Source: Promerops cafer
Taxonomy: Eukaryota > Chordata > Aves > Passeriformes > Nectariniidae
Direction: 5' to 3'
Assembly: GCA_013398275.1 (NCBI GenBank)
Contig: VZSE01013631.1
Location: 2,647,394-2,711,393, forward strand
Length of the DNA stretch: 64,000 bases
Part shown: positions 1-14,600 of the stretch, piece after piece
How the letters are laid out: every line of letters starts with the position of its first letter
Numbering within the stretch: position 1 is the first letter of the stretch
The notes under the pieces: generated by a model
The model's input: the letters and a program-made list of their open reading frames with translations, nothing else
Databases searched by the model: none
What the model was told of the DNA's origin: nothing
Translations under genes and position numbers: made by a program

Positions 1-3000
1 AGTCTGCAGTTCAGAAGAGTGATGGAACAGTAATGCATGTCTATCTCATTGTTCTACATGGAGAGATAAAATCTACTGCTCGCTTTATGCCTCCTTAAAA
101 GTTAGGGTATTTGGTTCTGGAGTCTTTTCATCAAGATATACAGTTATATATCACCTCTAAGGCTCTGATCATATTTCAGGTGTCAACAAGACATTTGCAT
201 TAAAATTACTGAGTTTACTCAAAAGCATATTAAAGTTTTCTCTCTCAACACTACTGATTAGATGACATATCCCGACCGCACAGTTAATTCCACAGTCAGG
301 TGTAGACAAAAAGGACCAACAATGGTCAAGTGCTGATAGGATTTTACTTCCAAAATATTTTCACACTATTCACTAGAACTTTTTCTTCCTCTGTGTGTAT
401 TTTCTAGAAGGTAGATGGAGTATCAAATAAATACAAGGGTGCAGACTCTTAAATGGTAAGATTATGACTAAAACCATGAACTTGGAACCAGGAAATAAAA
501 TATCAGTAAGAAGACTTTTGGCTAAGAAACAGAGTGAGAAGAGGTGCTAAGGGTCAGAATGGAGAACAACTAGCAATTTACTAAGCTAAAGAGCAAAGCC
601 AGAGTCCAGTAAAACTCCATATTAAACAATTAGACCTGAGATGAGAAGCTGCCAGTGCTTGAGATAGACAAGCTATGGCCACCCAATGTCCAGAGATGAG
701 GGTTAAATAAACTAGAAAATAACCAAAGGAGGAAAGTTCTAGCCAGGGATTACATTATACAACCATACATTGAGAGAGCTTCTTATGCTTGATTGCTACA
801 GCTGTGTTTACCCAAAATTTTATGTGGGGCACCAGCCTTCTGGGACACTGCCTCTGGTAGCCTGGTGGCTTTTTGCACTTTGCTTAGTAATGCTTGTCAA
901 GAGGCTGTCAGGAAAACCATCAAAGTAGACACTTGAGCTCAGATCTCAGTGACTTTTGATGGGACTGACCAAACTTTGTGCTTTTAAAAATCCACCCCTT
1001 GTTCTCTGCAAAGTGGTGGCTTCCCATGAGGTCTGTTATGTTTGCAACTATGAGCGTTTGGTGTTTCGTGACCTCTTCTCATTCATTATCACTTCCCTTA
1101 ACGTCATGGCAAAAGAAGGGTAATGATTCTTTTTCTTGCAATTGTAACTAAAATGCTACCAGAGCAGAGGGTGCGTGTTGGCCAAGGTCTTTATTATGCA
1201 ACTGTATGCAGATCACTGTGAATTGCATCATCCATCTAGTTCAGTGATGCAGCACCAAGGTCACTGGACAGTTTTAAGCTAATGATGCGACCATAAGTCT
1301 AATAAATGTGCTTGGTAATCACAGCAAACGTATTGTCACTGTTGCAGATGCTATTCTTTCAAAAGCACTTGGCAAACAACTAAAACATAGCCCTTGTGTT
1401 TGCTTTGACCCTCTCCTAAGAATGCACCATCAGGAACACTGAGGAGATGAAATTGTTTAAGAAGACAAGTCATGGCCTACAGCTACAGAATTGGTACTGC
1501 TCACAGCACTCTTGCAGGTTGCTTATAATAAACAGGCAAGAGGCTAACTGAACATGAATCAGTGAAATTTTGACAGAGAGTAGATTTTGGAAAGAAACAT
1601 ATCCATGAGTGATACCAACACAGGTAGAGATCAATTTCTTATTACAATGATCTAGGCAGGTTGACATTAATTATGCAGTTGGTTTTTGCAGCCATCATGC
1701 TGCAGTAACCCATTACTTGCTGATCCAGTAGCCTTTTGCTGTCTTTCAGGAAATACATTAACCAGTAAATGCATTGTGTCACCATGAACTTTGTCATTAT
1801 GTGCAGTGATTCCCCACAGGGCTTATCAAATGCTGCAATTGCTGTTTCTTTGGAAGGATATACATCATCTCCCAGGCTGGGTTCAACAGATGGTTGATAT
1901 TATGCCCTGAAAAGTGGCAATCTACTGTTCAGAACTTGTTGCAGCTCCAGTGTCTTTCACCCTATCATATATGTGCATATCTCTATTTTTACATATGTAT
2001 ATGGATATCATATATTCTTATGTATGTCACATATTCTTATCTGCCAGGCAAGAAGAAGCCTGCAATGGTCTGACCACTAAATATGCTCTTGACAATAAGG
2101 GAGAAAAAAGAAATTTAAAACAGGCACAATTTCTTGAATTCTCACTTCATTTGTACTGATTATTGATAGGAATAAGGATGACTAATTTAGCCATACTGTA
2201 AAATTCACTTAAAATCATTCAGTGAACAGAAAATGCCAATATGTGAAGATGGCTGTTTAGCAAGGCACTGAAATAAAGTGGTGGCAAGAGAGGTCTAAGT
2301 CAAGACACAGAACTGTCTTTTCTCATTCTCAAATGACATAAACAACACAGTCATGAAATGAGGTCATGATTTTGTTTATAAGCCCTCTGTGGCTTCTAAG
2401 CTAAAAAAACTAGAAAAATATTACCCTTAGCTAATGGAGCTTTTCCACCAAGAAGCACAGCATGTGCCCAATTCAATGTGTCAGCAGCTTTCTGCCCTCA
2501 GTTCAGCTTACCAACAGTTAAACCATTCAAGGTCATATTATAACCTATTAGAGGTGACATGTGACAAGATGATTTTTGATAGAGAGTGGAACTTTGGTAC
2601 TACAGAAGTGGCCAGGGAGAGGAGGTCTCTGGATGCAACCTGACATTTTGTCAGCAGCTGCCAGTCAGATATAAACCATTTTATTGCCCTTGCACAGTCA
2701 GCCACATGCTGTAGTTTCCTCTCACTCAGAATATGTTCACTTTCATACCCCCCTGCATTTAGCTGCAATAGAACAGCAAAATGTTTATACTACAGCAGAA
2801 TGCTGCATGCTTTTTTCTGAGGGTGACCTTGAGTATGCCTGGCACACAAGAGGTGCAGTGGAAGTCAGGCAAACACTTTTTCTCCTACACCTCTGCCATA
2901 CTGCCTGTGTCCAACACTTGTATCACCATTTGAATTAAAAGAAAGAACCTATGTAAATGCCCATTTTCGTGTGTGAATGCACATTCAGAACATTTTATGT

Positions 3001-5799
3001 GCATGCTATGAAGAACAAGAAACCAAGGACAGATTAGAAAACTTCACTCTCCAAAACCATAATTATTTTTCCCTTTATGTTCTGAAGCTTATTTGTAAGT
3101 CTCATGAATTTTTATTAACTCTTTGGGGTGGGAAGCCTGAATTAAAAGTCAGTATGTGACCCATTACTATTTTATAATCCTCTCTTTTGCAAGGTGAAAG
3201 CAAGAGTTTGCCAACCTTGTATTTAAACTTACACAGAAAGATATGAGGGAGTTAAATATGAGGGCCCAAGCAAGAGAAAATACAAGAAAGTTAGATGGTG
3301 TTGGGAAAGCCTGTCCAGAGACTCAGAACAAGAGCTTATTACTAAATAGACATGTTTTAAACTGATCTTAGATCAAAATAACATTTTGAACTAACAGTAT
3401 GTGATAGTGACCATAATATTTTTAGATTTAGGAAGTACACACAAGAATAACATGGTCATAAGCATCACCATGGCTATGCTGACCTTCAGAAAGGAGAACT
3501 GGGTAATAATGAGGTATCTTGTTTCAAAGAAGTAGAAGGACATCTAAGTTAAACTCTCTCAGTCAGCATAGAGACTCCTGAAGGACACCATACTGAGAGC
3601 ACAGCACCAGCATGTACCACTTACTGGAAATCCCTTGGGAAAAAGGTAGAAGGAAATTGGCACAGAAAAACAGTAAAGCAAGGAAAGTTACTGGAATTAA
3701 GATCTTAGCATTCAAAATTATGAAGTTGTGTCTCAATGAAGAAAAGGAAGAAGTTACAGATTCTAAGAAAATAAACATAAAACTATAATCAGACTACCAT
3801 TCGTTTTGTAAATGTGGTGGCAAAATTTCAAGGTGTTCATTTTCCCCATAAGTAATTTGACTTGTATATGACATCAAAAGACAAATTGATGGCTTGATTC
3901 ACTGCTTCCCCTGCCAGTCATATCATGCAGATCAGTACGAGAATGAACATAAAGCACTGCAGAATAGAGCCATTTTATACTTGTTTGAGACAGCATGAAT
4001 GATAATGGGAAGTGTAGGACAAAAATGGATCTAAATATTTCTAAACCATCTTTTCTGATCTCTACAACTAGTGCAACCATATGAATCTGTCCCCATTCAG
4101 ACATGAGAATGCCATTAATGCATGGTAAATTAAAGCGCCTGATTTTTATATCCATACCCTGCAGTCATTTGACATGTTTATCTGTGCCTTATTACTGTCA
4201 GATTTACTCCCTGATACAGCAGGGCCAAATTTGTCATGTTTACAATTGCTGATCTTCCAAATTCACACAATTCCCACTTACATGCAACTAGATCCTGCCT
4301 AGTTATAGCCACTGTTTGCTCCAGGGTCATGCTTCAAATTTGGCCTCTCTGTTCCAGTTTTCATAGCCTTGCAATAAAGAAATGGATAAATGCAGCATTT
4401 TTTTCCATAAATGAGTTGTGATTTTTTAAGGAATTAGCTAAGTATGCATTACTATTTGTTTACTTCTCATGACCTCTAGTCTGAACTAGTTCTGTTGGAA
4501 TTCAGTAAAATGAATTCCAGAATGGCTTGCATAAGTGATCTTAAAAAAAACCCTAAATATGATAGCAATGAGAAATATTTTTACCAAACGCTCTTGCAGC
4601 TCAGAAAGAGAATCACTAGCTTGAGGACAAAATGATCAGCTAATTTACCTCTGACCTGAAAAGGATTAGGAATACAAATACTTTTGTGTATTCCTGAGCA
4701 GCTTTGCCATACTAAGCTTCTGTCTAAGTGCTTGCAGCATCAGAACCCTCTGTCCCAGAATCACTGGCCCTCTGTCTAGGAAGAAAATATTTTGTAAAAA
4801 ATTCACCAAAGTGTTCAAAACAATCAATTGAGGATAATCAAGATCATAGGAATATGCATCAAGAAGAAAGACACCATAAGACACTGAAGAAATAATCTGC
4901 TACCATTTATTTCCCTCACATTTCCTTTTGTTTCATTGATTTACTTTTCCTAGCTCTTTCTACACCTACCTTAATTTTATCTTCTACTTCATACTTAGAT
5001 ATTTTTTTTATGTTGTGAGTGCACCCATCTCCAATTCCTCTTGATGGCTCGATATTTCTAATACTATATTTTAAAATATCATCTTGTGCATTCTGTACTT
5101 TATTGCCATTATAAAAATATTTGGTTCCCCTAAAACTAAAAACAGCAAATAGATTTTTGAGGGGCAGATAATATTATGGAGATTTGTATTTTGCCTGTTC
5201 AAATACAGTTCTGCCTTTCAGGAGACATTTTTAGGAGTTGCCTTTACTTTGTGTGGTGCTTCCCTGCAGTTACAGCAGGCAGTGGTTTAGTGAAAATTTA
5301 AAAATGTAACATTATTGTGCATTACAAATAGAACAATGGTGTTTTGGACTCCAGCATCTCTTAAAAAAAAAAAAAAAAATAGAAAGAAAGAAAAAACAAG
5401 ACAATACTCCTAGGTTCCCTCTGTTGTATCAGCCTGTTCCTGGCCAATTCTTCAATGTCACAAAACAGGGTCACTCAGTCTTCTGTCACAAAAAAAAAAC
5501 CCCAAACCCAAACATATAAATTCTGGATATTAATTAGTAGCTATATAAGATGGCAAGCTGTTTTTTTAAACAAATAAATATGCATTTTTGCTTGATTTAC
5601 TGTGTCCATTAAATATTTACATAATTGCATTCTAGTTACTCTCTAACATATGTATTGTATTATAAATACTCAGAACAGGATTTTTAAATTTAATTATAAT
5701 TTATTTCTTTTATTTTTGCACTTTTACTACCTTCTCAATACAATTTCTTTTCTTTAAGCTGTAAGCCTGTCAAAACACCATTATTTTAAGGCCATCTAC
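1..5799. other. AT-rich intergenic DNA downstream of YIPF7
   Basis: Short open frames (93 residues or fewer) on both strands have no family motif, no splice structure that joins them, and read as chance. A pure A17 tract at 5363-5379 is followed by an A/G-rich run. I recognise no exon, RNA gene or clear transposon here. Confidence 0.6.
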
Positions 5800-5976
5800 C
5801 TGTTAGCTTGATTTTTTATTTCATTATCAGCCATTAGGAAAAAGCCAGTAAGTCATAGAATCTAATTTTGTTAATGGAACTTAACACAACTCTAGGCAAT
5901 CTGAAAATAAGTAAATAAACCCCTGCCTCTCCAATAACCGTAAACAGACTGTCAGAAGACTACCAGAAAATACATC
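5800..5976 (-). other. YIPF7: Probable YIPF7 3' UTR with poly(A) signal
   Basis: The first minus-strand AATAAA after the stop is at 5820-5815, which would give a 3' UTR of about 180 nt. Further AATAAA copies occur near 5700, so a longer form is possible. No transcript evidence is visible. Confidence 0.45.
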
Positions 5977-6139
5977 TCAGAAAACTGTTAGAAGTGCAAA
6001 AAGTCCATAAAGCAAAGCACATGGGTATGCAATCAGGAGCTGCTGTCCTTCCATAGACAATGCAGACGTAAAAATTTTGGAGGCTGACAAACTGCACCAT
6101 CCAATAATAAACAGAGCTAACACAGTTCCTGGGATCCCC
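5977..6139 (-). CDS. YIPF7: YIPF7 terminal coding exon 5
   Basis: Completes Q204 and codes residues 205-257, GIPGTVLALFIIGWCSLSAS then KIFTSALSMEGQQLLIAY and a last hydrophobic span ending LLTVF-TGA. Acceptor TCTCCTAG|G. The C-terminus coincides with the membrane domain end, as in YIPF5/YIPF7 generally. Confidence 0.94.
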
Positions 6140-9100
6140 CTAGGAGAAAACAAAAAACACGAAACAAACATGACAGAGTCCATGTATTAATAAATGTAGC
6201 ACCAAATCTTACCAAACTCAAGTTCATATCTAGCAGCGTGTCGTTGATAGGTTACAGCCAATGGAAGAACCAAGAACTGACATAATGAAATTCAAGCATG
6301 AGAGCAAATTAAAATGGTAACCATAAACAGAAAGTAATATATTCAGCATGGATAAAAGCTTCATCAGAAGTACTGCTAATAGGACTGTACATTTACAAAT
6401 AGATCTTCTGGGCCTCCAGCAGATGCAGCTGCTAAACTTTAATATTAATTTAGCCAAGTTCCTATTTCAGCCAAAATAATCTTACAGAAATTGTTACGCT
6501 CTAAAATGGTACTACAGACCTACTCTTCCATCAGGAAGCCTGATGATCTGGAGGGGTTGTATTTTTGTAACACAGAGAACAGATTGTAAGTGTGTCTTAG
6601 ACACTCAGGAGAGGCTCTGAAAGACTCACACCAGCTGGATGGGCAGAAAGGTCTCCCAGGAAAAAGCTTGACTGGCCTTTTAAAAAAGGGAGCACACTGA
6701 GCACAAAGAAAGGAGTGGGAAAAGAACCACCAAGGAAAAATATTTTGCTTATCTTGGCAGTCTTCTCAGCACACTGAAAGGACTGTGACTTTCCACCGTA
6801 CCTCTTGGTGACAGCTGAGCCCTTTTGAAGTTACACTGTGCCCTCTTTCAGGAGCAGGGAGGCCAGGAGAACTGATGATTATGCTTAGATTATTGCTAAA
6901 AACCCACTGAAATACTCCTGCAGATTACAGAGGGCTCACTATTAAACCCTGTGGGAACAAAATCTTCCCAATAAATAATGTTTCACATATGCTTTATTTG
7001 CACGCTATTTGCAGCCTGCTTCTGTACAATGCATAAGATCATGTGCATAATACACTGCTGAAGTACATAACGAGATAGCTGCTTTACACACTTCTCCTGT
7101 GTCAGTCTCAAGGACTTGGAAAAAGAATAAACCTCTGCCACTTCCTAAAGGCCTTCCTGGTACCCCACTCTTCCAAAGCATCAGCATAACAGAGGCAGAA
7201 GGAAAAGACAGACTGTGTATGCATACTCAGGTAGGTCCTTTTATCAGAAATTATCTCCACTAATATAATTATTGCAACTAAATTATGATAAATAAAGCTG
7301 TCCTTACGCAATTGTTAGTTTACTTAATGCATTCACATCACATAAAATAGTTGATTTCTTAGGAATCCAGTTACCAGGATGATAAGGTACTTGGTGTTGT
7401 TAGCTCCTGGGCCTTTGAGGGAGGAAGGAAAGAATTGATTTTACGGTGACTCAGCACCTCATTGCAACTTCAAAAAGTTAAAAATAAAACATTAAAGACC
7501 ATGTGATTTAATATCCTCAGTTTAAGTGTTTTTTAAAACTATATAGTGTCATTTAGGGAAATTCCACTGGGCTTTGCAAAGCAAGTTCCTGGCCTCTCCT
7601 CTAAGGAGATGTCACGTTGCTCACCTAAACAGTGAGCAGAAATTCAGAGCTGGTATGGATGGCTTTTTGAGCAGGTACCCATGCTGGCAGAGGGATGGGA
7701 TGCAATAAGAACATAATGTGCAATGACAATTTTCAGCTAACATAATGACTCTTTAGGGGGCTATCTCAATGTGGCACAATTTAGAGCTGTGGCTGCTCCG
7801 CCTTGCACTGAAGTCCAATGGCCTCTCATGGTTTGTTCCAGGACTGGCAGAGAGCAGGATGGAAAGGTGGCATAAAAATCGTATCAGAATCAAGAGGTAC
7901 TGCTGTGCACTTACAAATTCAGTCCTGGATCTAACAATGTGGTACTGCTAAAAAGAAAGGCTTGGCAGAGAGCTTTGTGTCTGGCATGTCCATGAGGGTC
8001 AAATCCTCTAGCATGGGAGAAGGGCAAAAAGCACAAGTGATGTTTACAGTGACCAAGAGGACTGGGGCTGTACTGGTGTGAGATTGAGATGGAGGGACAC
8101 ATGTGAGTGGACCCTTTCCACTTCTCTTTCTCTCACATCCTGTCACAGATGCTGTCACCAAATGGGTCCTTTGAATCAGCTGGGTCTAAGAATTTTTTTC
8201 TTCATGCTTACATTCATTTCCTTCACTGTTTAGTTAAGGAAGTAGCTTTACCACCCTGCTTGAGGATTTGATATTAAAGAATTGTTGTTGCTTTGTGCAG
8301 GAAAAAAGTCTATTGATGTTTCTCCCAGAAAGATGGAGTACTAAACTTGGGCTCACGCATGATAACAGCATAGATGGGCACAAACAAATCTAGTTCCATG
8401 CAAATTTCAGTAAGAGAACTGATTTTCTCCTTGGTACTATTCAGTACCCCAAGTGTTCCTATTTTGCATATCTAGTTGCAGGGAAATAGCTAAACATGAA
8501 AATTGAAAATTATTAGATTACTATGTATCTTTGCCATAGATGAGTGCATTATCTTATGTATATTTTTGTGAAAAAAAAATCAGATTTTTTCTTTGAACTT
8601 TGAAACAGAAGTAATATTTTTATAAATATTTTAAAAATCATGAATGTATTGCTCTTTCTTTTACCATTTAAAATAATTTTTAAATTAAAAATAAAAGTGT
8701 ATGTTGGATTTAAAAGTTGCCACTTAATTTTAATAGCATGTTTGCAATAATTAACCTTGGTACTTGCTGTGTTCAAGCAGTTTCACATACCAAATGAGAA
8801 AGGACTACAGAACCCTGTCAATAGGTACTTAATGTTATTAATTAATTTTAGAAACAGCAGTTCAATTTTGTAAAGGCTATCACATTTTAGTATTTATCGA
8901 TTTTCAAAAGACGTGCTTTTTGTAAATTCACAGCATTTTACAAACGTGTGGTGTGTGCTTGGGGATTCCATGTACAGAAAACAGTACCCTGCACAGTTGT
9001 AACAGCTGGTTTGGAATTCACCCCATCTGTCTTACAATTATGTATCTGCACATTTTATTAGTCTGGATTATTAAACAGGTTAATCAAGAAAATATGGGAA

Positions 9101-11627
9101 GTGTAGGAGAACAGAGAATAAACATCTTCTTCAGTGTCACTATCATCCATCTTATCAAGGACAGTTCAGAAACACTTTAATACATGGAACATGGTCAGGT
9201 TAAGCCATCATAGCTCCACAGAAACATGCAACAAGAATTTTGCCAAAACTTAATTCTGCCACATAATTTCCTTTATACACACACACACACACACACACAC
9301 ACATATGTAAGAATGATGTTTTTCCAAAGAAAACAGTCATTTTCTCATTCATCAGCTGCTAGGTTCCATATGTTACAGATTGGAGAGTTAAAAATATGAG
9401 AGAACAAAAAAGACTAAGGAGAGAGACCATCATTAACAACATGTTGACAATAGGTAAAAGCACCACTCAAGGCCTTCAGGCAAGATCTGGAACTTGCTTG
9501 TACTTTGCTGTGTGTGAACAGGGAGATAAACACTGTGTCTCAAAGGGCTTATTGAACGAGGAGGAATGAGAGGCTTGCCAAAAAGTTTCCTATTCAGGGA
9601 ATATGACTGAACAACCCCCCACATGTGCACAGATACATACACCACTACACATTTGGTTTTTCAAAGTGTTCAGTTATTTTCCGGTTTGCAATTGCACCAC
9701 AACTATACCTCAGAATATACAAGTCTACTATACCTTAAACACTTGTCCTAATTCTCCTCATCATTAAGGGTTACTTGGCTATTTCATTCTGTCCCACAGA
9801 AGTCAGTAGGAAAGGAAACATAAAGATGGGAGGCCTGATGCTATGAACAAAAAAGAAACGAGAACCAGCTATATAAACACAAAGTTCAGGAGTTGCTTTC
9901 AAAATTGGTACCTGAGTTTGGGCACTGTTGGTTCTGCAAAACAGAAATCACACCTGAGGCTGCTGCAAAACTCAACAGCACTCTCAGTCCAAGTGGAAAG
10001 CAGTGGAATTAAAGACTCATATCAAAATGAAGGTATACCAGCCCTCTCAAATACAGTCCAGTTTTGTCTGTTTCCACCTCTACACGCAAACAAAATGGTG
10101 TTACAGTTTCTGAAGCCAAAATTTACTACATGACCTTTTATAAAATCTTTTGCACAACACCAGCCATCTGACTTACTGTCCTTCACAGGATAGCTGTTGC
10201 CATAGACTGGTACTTACTGCAGTGAGAAGACAAGTGCAGAAGAGGACAGGATGACCATGGGCAGCAGGCAGTAGCCCAGGACACTCGCGACGCAGCCGTG
10301 CGAGACTCCTGAGACGCTCATCAGGTTCAGCAGGGCGTGCATGGCCAGGCACCCGATGGCACTCATCCCATACACGTAGCCAAAATGAACTTTTCCTGCC
10401 TGGAATAAATACGAGGAAGCATGAGGTGACAGAAGTGAGCAGTGATCACAAAGTGCTAGCAGAAGACAGATTTAGGTTTAGGTTTGTTACTTCTTGCTGT
10501 TGACACTGTCTCTCTGCTTCACCTACATCAGTTCAGTTGTTCAACAACCACAGATGGGACTTTTGGGAGATTTTAGCATAAAAATAATTCCAAGGTGCAA
10601 TTGACAAAATGTGCATGTTGCTAACTTAAAGTTACAAGGCTGATTCTCAGTCTTACTGTCATTGGGCTCTGAATACAACTGGAATTGGTTGGGAGACTTG
10701 GGAAAGTTTAACTGGCAACAAACTAAGAAGAAATTATGGAAAGCACATTTTAGTCCTTAAAAATCAGTTCAGGCTCAGGAAACATCTTTTCAATAAGTAT
10801 ATATGGGGCTGCGAAAAAGTGTCCTAAGTAACATGATTACCCAGGTTAACTGATATGCTTCACATTTTATTACAAACCTTCAGCTATAAGCAGGTCTGCA
10901 AAAAATTAGGAAAATTTTGTTTAAACTATGGTGGTTTTCAGGGCACTTGTGGCTGTTCTTCCCCCTGACTACCATGAGAAAGATACATCTCTGTGCTTAG
11001 ACCAATACAACATGTTCATTTCAACATAAAACTCAGTAGTAACTGTCAGCTTGTGTTCTTTTTTTGTTCTAACAAATGAAAAAAATTCCAGATTTTTTTT
11101 CCTTCTAGGTTTTATTCCTTTGTTTGAATTTATTGCTTATGAAAGGTACCAGCCTGGCAGCCTGGAGCTTGATGTTTTCTAATTTATACACAAAGCCAGT
11201 AAAACAGGCAACTGTGGCCACAGCACCACCAATTCCTTCATCTCCTGCCATCATTTTGAAGGATCACCTCCAGGCATAAGGGCATTGTTCACTCCCCAAA
11301 ATAAACAGTCACAAAAGATGGTTAAATATGTTTTTGTCTCTCTTCAAGCTTCTAACAAATTAAATGTTGCATGTTGGCAATGCAATACTGTCATTTTCAC
11401 ATCTGTACATCAGAAAAACATTCATAAATCAGAAATCTTTTTATTTTTTTTCTTGGAACTTGGTATCCTAATGATAGAATGCACCTGTGAAGGAGAAAGT
11501 TCAGACGTGGAACTTAACCATTAACTCAGAACCATGGAGTAAACTTCTCAAATGAGGGGTCACTATGCTTCACCTTCCTGACACGTAATAAGGTATATGT
11601 ACATACATAAAACACAAGTGTGCTCAT

Positions 11628-11664
<37 letters not shown>

Positions 11665-14600
11665 GCATATGATAAACCACATAAGTCTCAAAACTAATAG
11701 ATGGTCTCAGTTTCCTAATAATGTTGTGGCTCATGGTTGGATTCTGTTGTGATGTATTAGGCAGAAACATTGTTGAAGCTTTTATCATGTTTTGTGATAC
11801 TTGCTAGTTTATCTTCCATGATGGCTAAGGAGGATTGAGAAGACCTCTGACTTTACTTATCCATGCATTTTAATGAATTCTGGGGGAAATCAACTTTGAG
11901 GACCCTTCTCTGCCCTGTCTTCCTGTATCCATGCATGTGGAAATTGATCCCTGGATTCCAGCAGTATTTGGGCTGGACAGACAAAAAGCAACACCATGGA
12001 AAGACCTAGTGATGACACAGCTTGAAAGTCGTGATGCTGCAGGTTGGAGGCAGCTCACCAGCTCTCGTTGGAGAGCAGTGCATGAACATGAAAGGCAACC
12101 TGGGTTAATAAGATCTCATTTTACATCAGTAACATTATCCTGTCTTCAGACTGACCAGGCTCACTGCTGAGCTCTCCTCTGGTCCCAGTCCTCAAGTTAA
12201 GTCAGGTACAGCCAGTTTGCCTGTATCCTTCCAGCATCCTGACCTTTTCCCCATTACTGTCTTCCACCATAAAGAATAATCTACTCCTGAAATAATAGCA
12301 TAAGAAATCTTCCTATTTAGGTACAGACTTCTTTTGCTGGCATTTGCATTCTAGTGGTATAAAATAATCAGGAAAAATTGCTTGAACAAATAAAATTAAT
12401 GATAGCTAGAGATAGTGTGGGAGAGCAATACCAGCTCAGATGATTATCAGCTAGAATTTCAGTCATTAAGGATATGTAGTAAGTTTAACACCCACATTGG
12501 TTTGGGACAGCCTTTGTTATGCACCAGCTAAGTAAAGTTCTGTCTCAAAACAGATGCATCAACTACAGGCTATATTTTAGACTGTTTGTTTCAGTGTATT
12601 TAACTGTTCTACACAGCATTATTTATTTATTAGCTTAGTTTAAGATTTAAAAAATCCTGAGCCAGAGATGAAGGGAGCACTAGCACCAGCAGCTAGCTGA
12701 GATCTCCAGTTGGTGAAATGTTGGATTTGTGGTGCAAGGATATGAGAGAAGAAAAAAAAAAGCAGCTGAACATGTTGGTTCCAATTTTAGTGTTACTTAA
12801 CATACGTAAATATATCGACTCACACACATGGGAATACTCCCAGTTTACAGTGATGTAAGCAAAACCAGAATCAGGCTTGATTAGTCTGACAGGCTTTGAT
12901 GAATGGGAAGAGCTAAATTTGTCCTGCGGAAGGAGCAAGGTTAGGAGAAAGTCAGACTTTGTGTTCGTGTTTGCATCTGCCTGGAGTGGGTACTACTACC
13001 TTTGGCTGAAGCAGAGGGGGAATTCTGATTTCATACCAATGACAGTATAAAATGCAAAGCAGGTGAGTCTTGGGCTTCTGCTAAATTTTGTGCTGCCATT
13101 GTTTCTCTATCTATAATGGAGCTGCCCTGTTTTACACTAACATGAAGAAGAACAAGTCCTGCTGCCAGGCTAGCAGCCCTTTCCTTTTTTTCTCTGAAAG
13201 AGCTGCTACCCTTTGAAGAATATCTTTGCATAATTTCCCATAGTTAAAAAGCTGAAACTAAAGAAAATGTATACATTATTTTTAGAAACAAGCTCTCAAC
13301 CAAATTATGTTCCTGGTGCTATCAGAAGATACTTATTTAAGTACAGAAGGATATCATAGTTTACACAGCTGAAGAGACACGTTAGTATTCAAATACATCT
13401 GAGATAAAATGGTAGCCTGAATTTCTACGATAAACCCGTAGGCTTACTGCTGGGAAGTTATGGAACAAAAACACTGGATTGTGTCAGAGGTGTTCTGCTG
13501 CCCTAAAACTGGAGCATTGAAAATACTTGGTTTTCTAATGAGACCTAAAATGCGTAATATCCTAGAAAAATTATGATAATTAAAGTAATTTATTTCAATA
13601 ATAATAGTTCAATATTCATTATAACTTTTGGCTATTCAGGGAGAAAAATCAACAGAAAACATTTTTTTCCATTCTTTCTTTGAGCTTCCTTTCATTTCCT
13701 TGATTATAATTAATTCAACTTTCTCCTTTTACTACCCTCATATATTTATTTCTCCAGGTGGAAAATAGCCTGTCTTCTCTAGCTTCCTACCTTCTTTTCC
13801 TTTTATTCCCTTTCCTCCTGCCCCTTCCACCCTTTTAAAAGATTTTTATTTTTATAGGAACATAAATAATAATATGACTTGCCATTTATATTGCAGTTTG
13901 CACATTCAGGGTACTGCACTGACATTACAAATTGAGTAAGAACTTTCAAGAATCTTCTGATTCAGCACTATTTATCACAGAGGAAATGGAGAATTAGAGC
14001 CCCTTTCCTCTCACCTCAGTTGCAGGGCAGTAAAGCCCTTCCCAGAATGGTCCCACCTTATTGCTGTCTGATGAATTGCTGTTGGCAGTCAGAGCTGTAC
14101 TTCAGCAACACTGGAGAGTCCCTGTTGCCAGGGATATATAGATGAATTTGGAGTTCTGTACAACCCTGTTAAACTTTCCTCCTGTAGGAAAGCTATATCA
14201 ATAAAGAAGAAGGAGGTCAAATATAGGCTACTATATTTCGTTAAGCAGTGAATATAGAACAAACAATATAAAATAAGAAAGTACTAGCAAAATTTATTGG
14301 AAGGTATTGAAAATTTAAGGGGGTGGGTGGAAAAAGACTGTTTCCATTTCTTTTTTCTTTAGTTGTATAAAAGTTTTTGTTAGTCTATGTGCCTCTGCAC
14401 TCTCTAAAATAACACTGAAAGAAGATAATTCCGAAAAAGTAGCAAGAGTGTTAGAAAAACCAGGCTGGCCTGCTTTTCCTTTTTATTCCCTCCTTTAAAA
14501 CCTGTTCAGAGCCTCTCCAGATTATATATTGCACAGATCTGTCCTTTTGTTCATATTAAATCCCACCCAAAAAATGGTGTGGTCTCTTCTTTCCACTGGA

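Noticed and set aside
13860..14170. Possible MIR-like SINE remnant
   Set aside because: A few words resemble MIR, but I could not follow the consensus across the segment.
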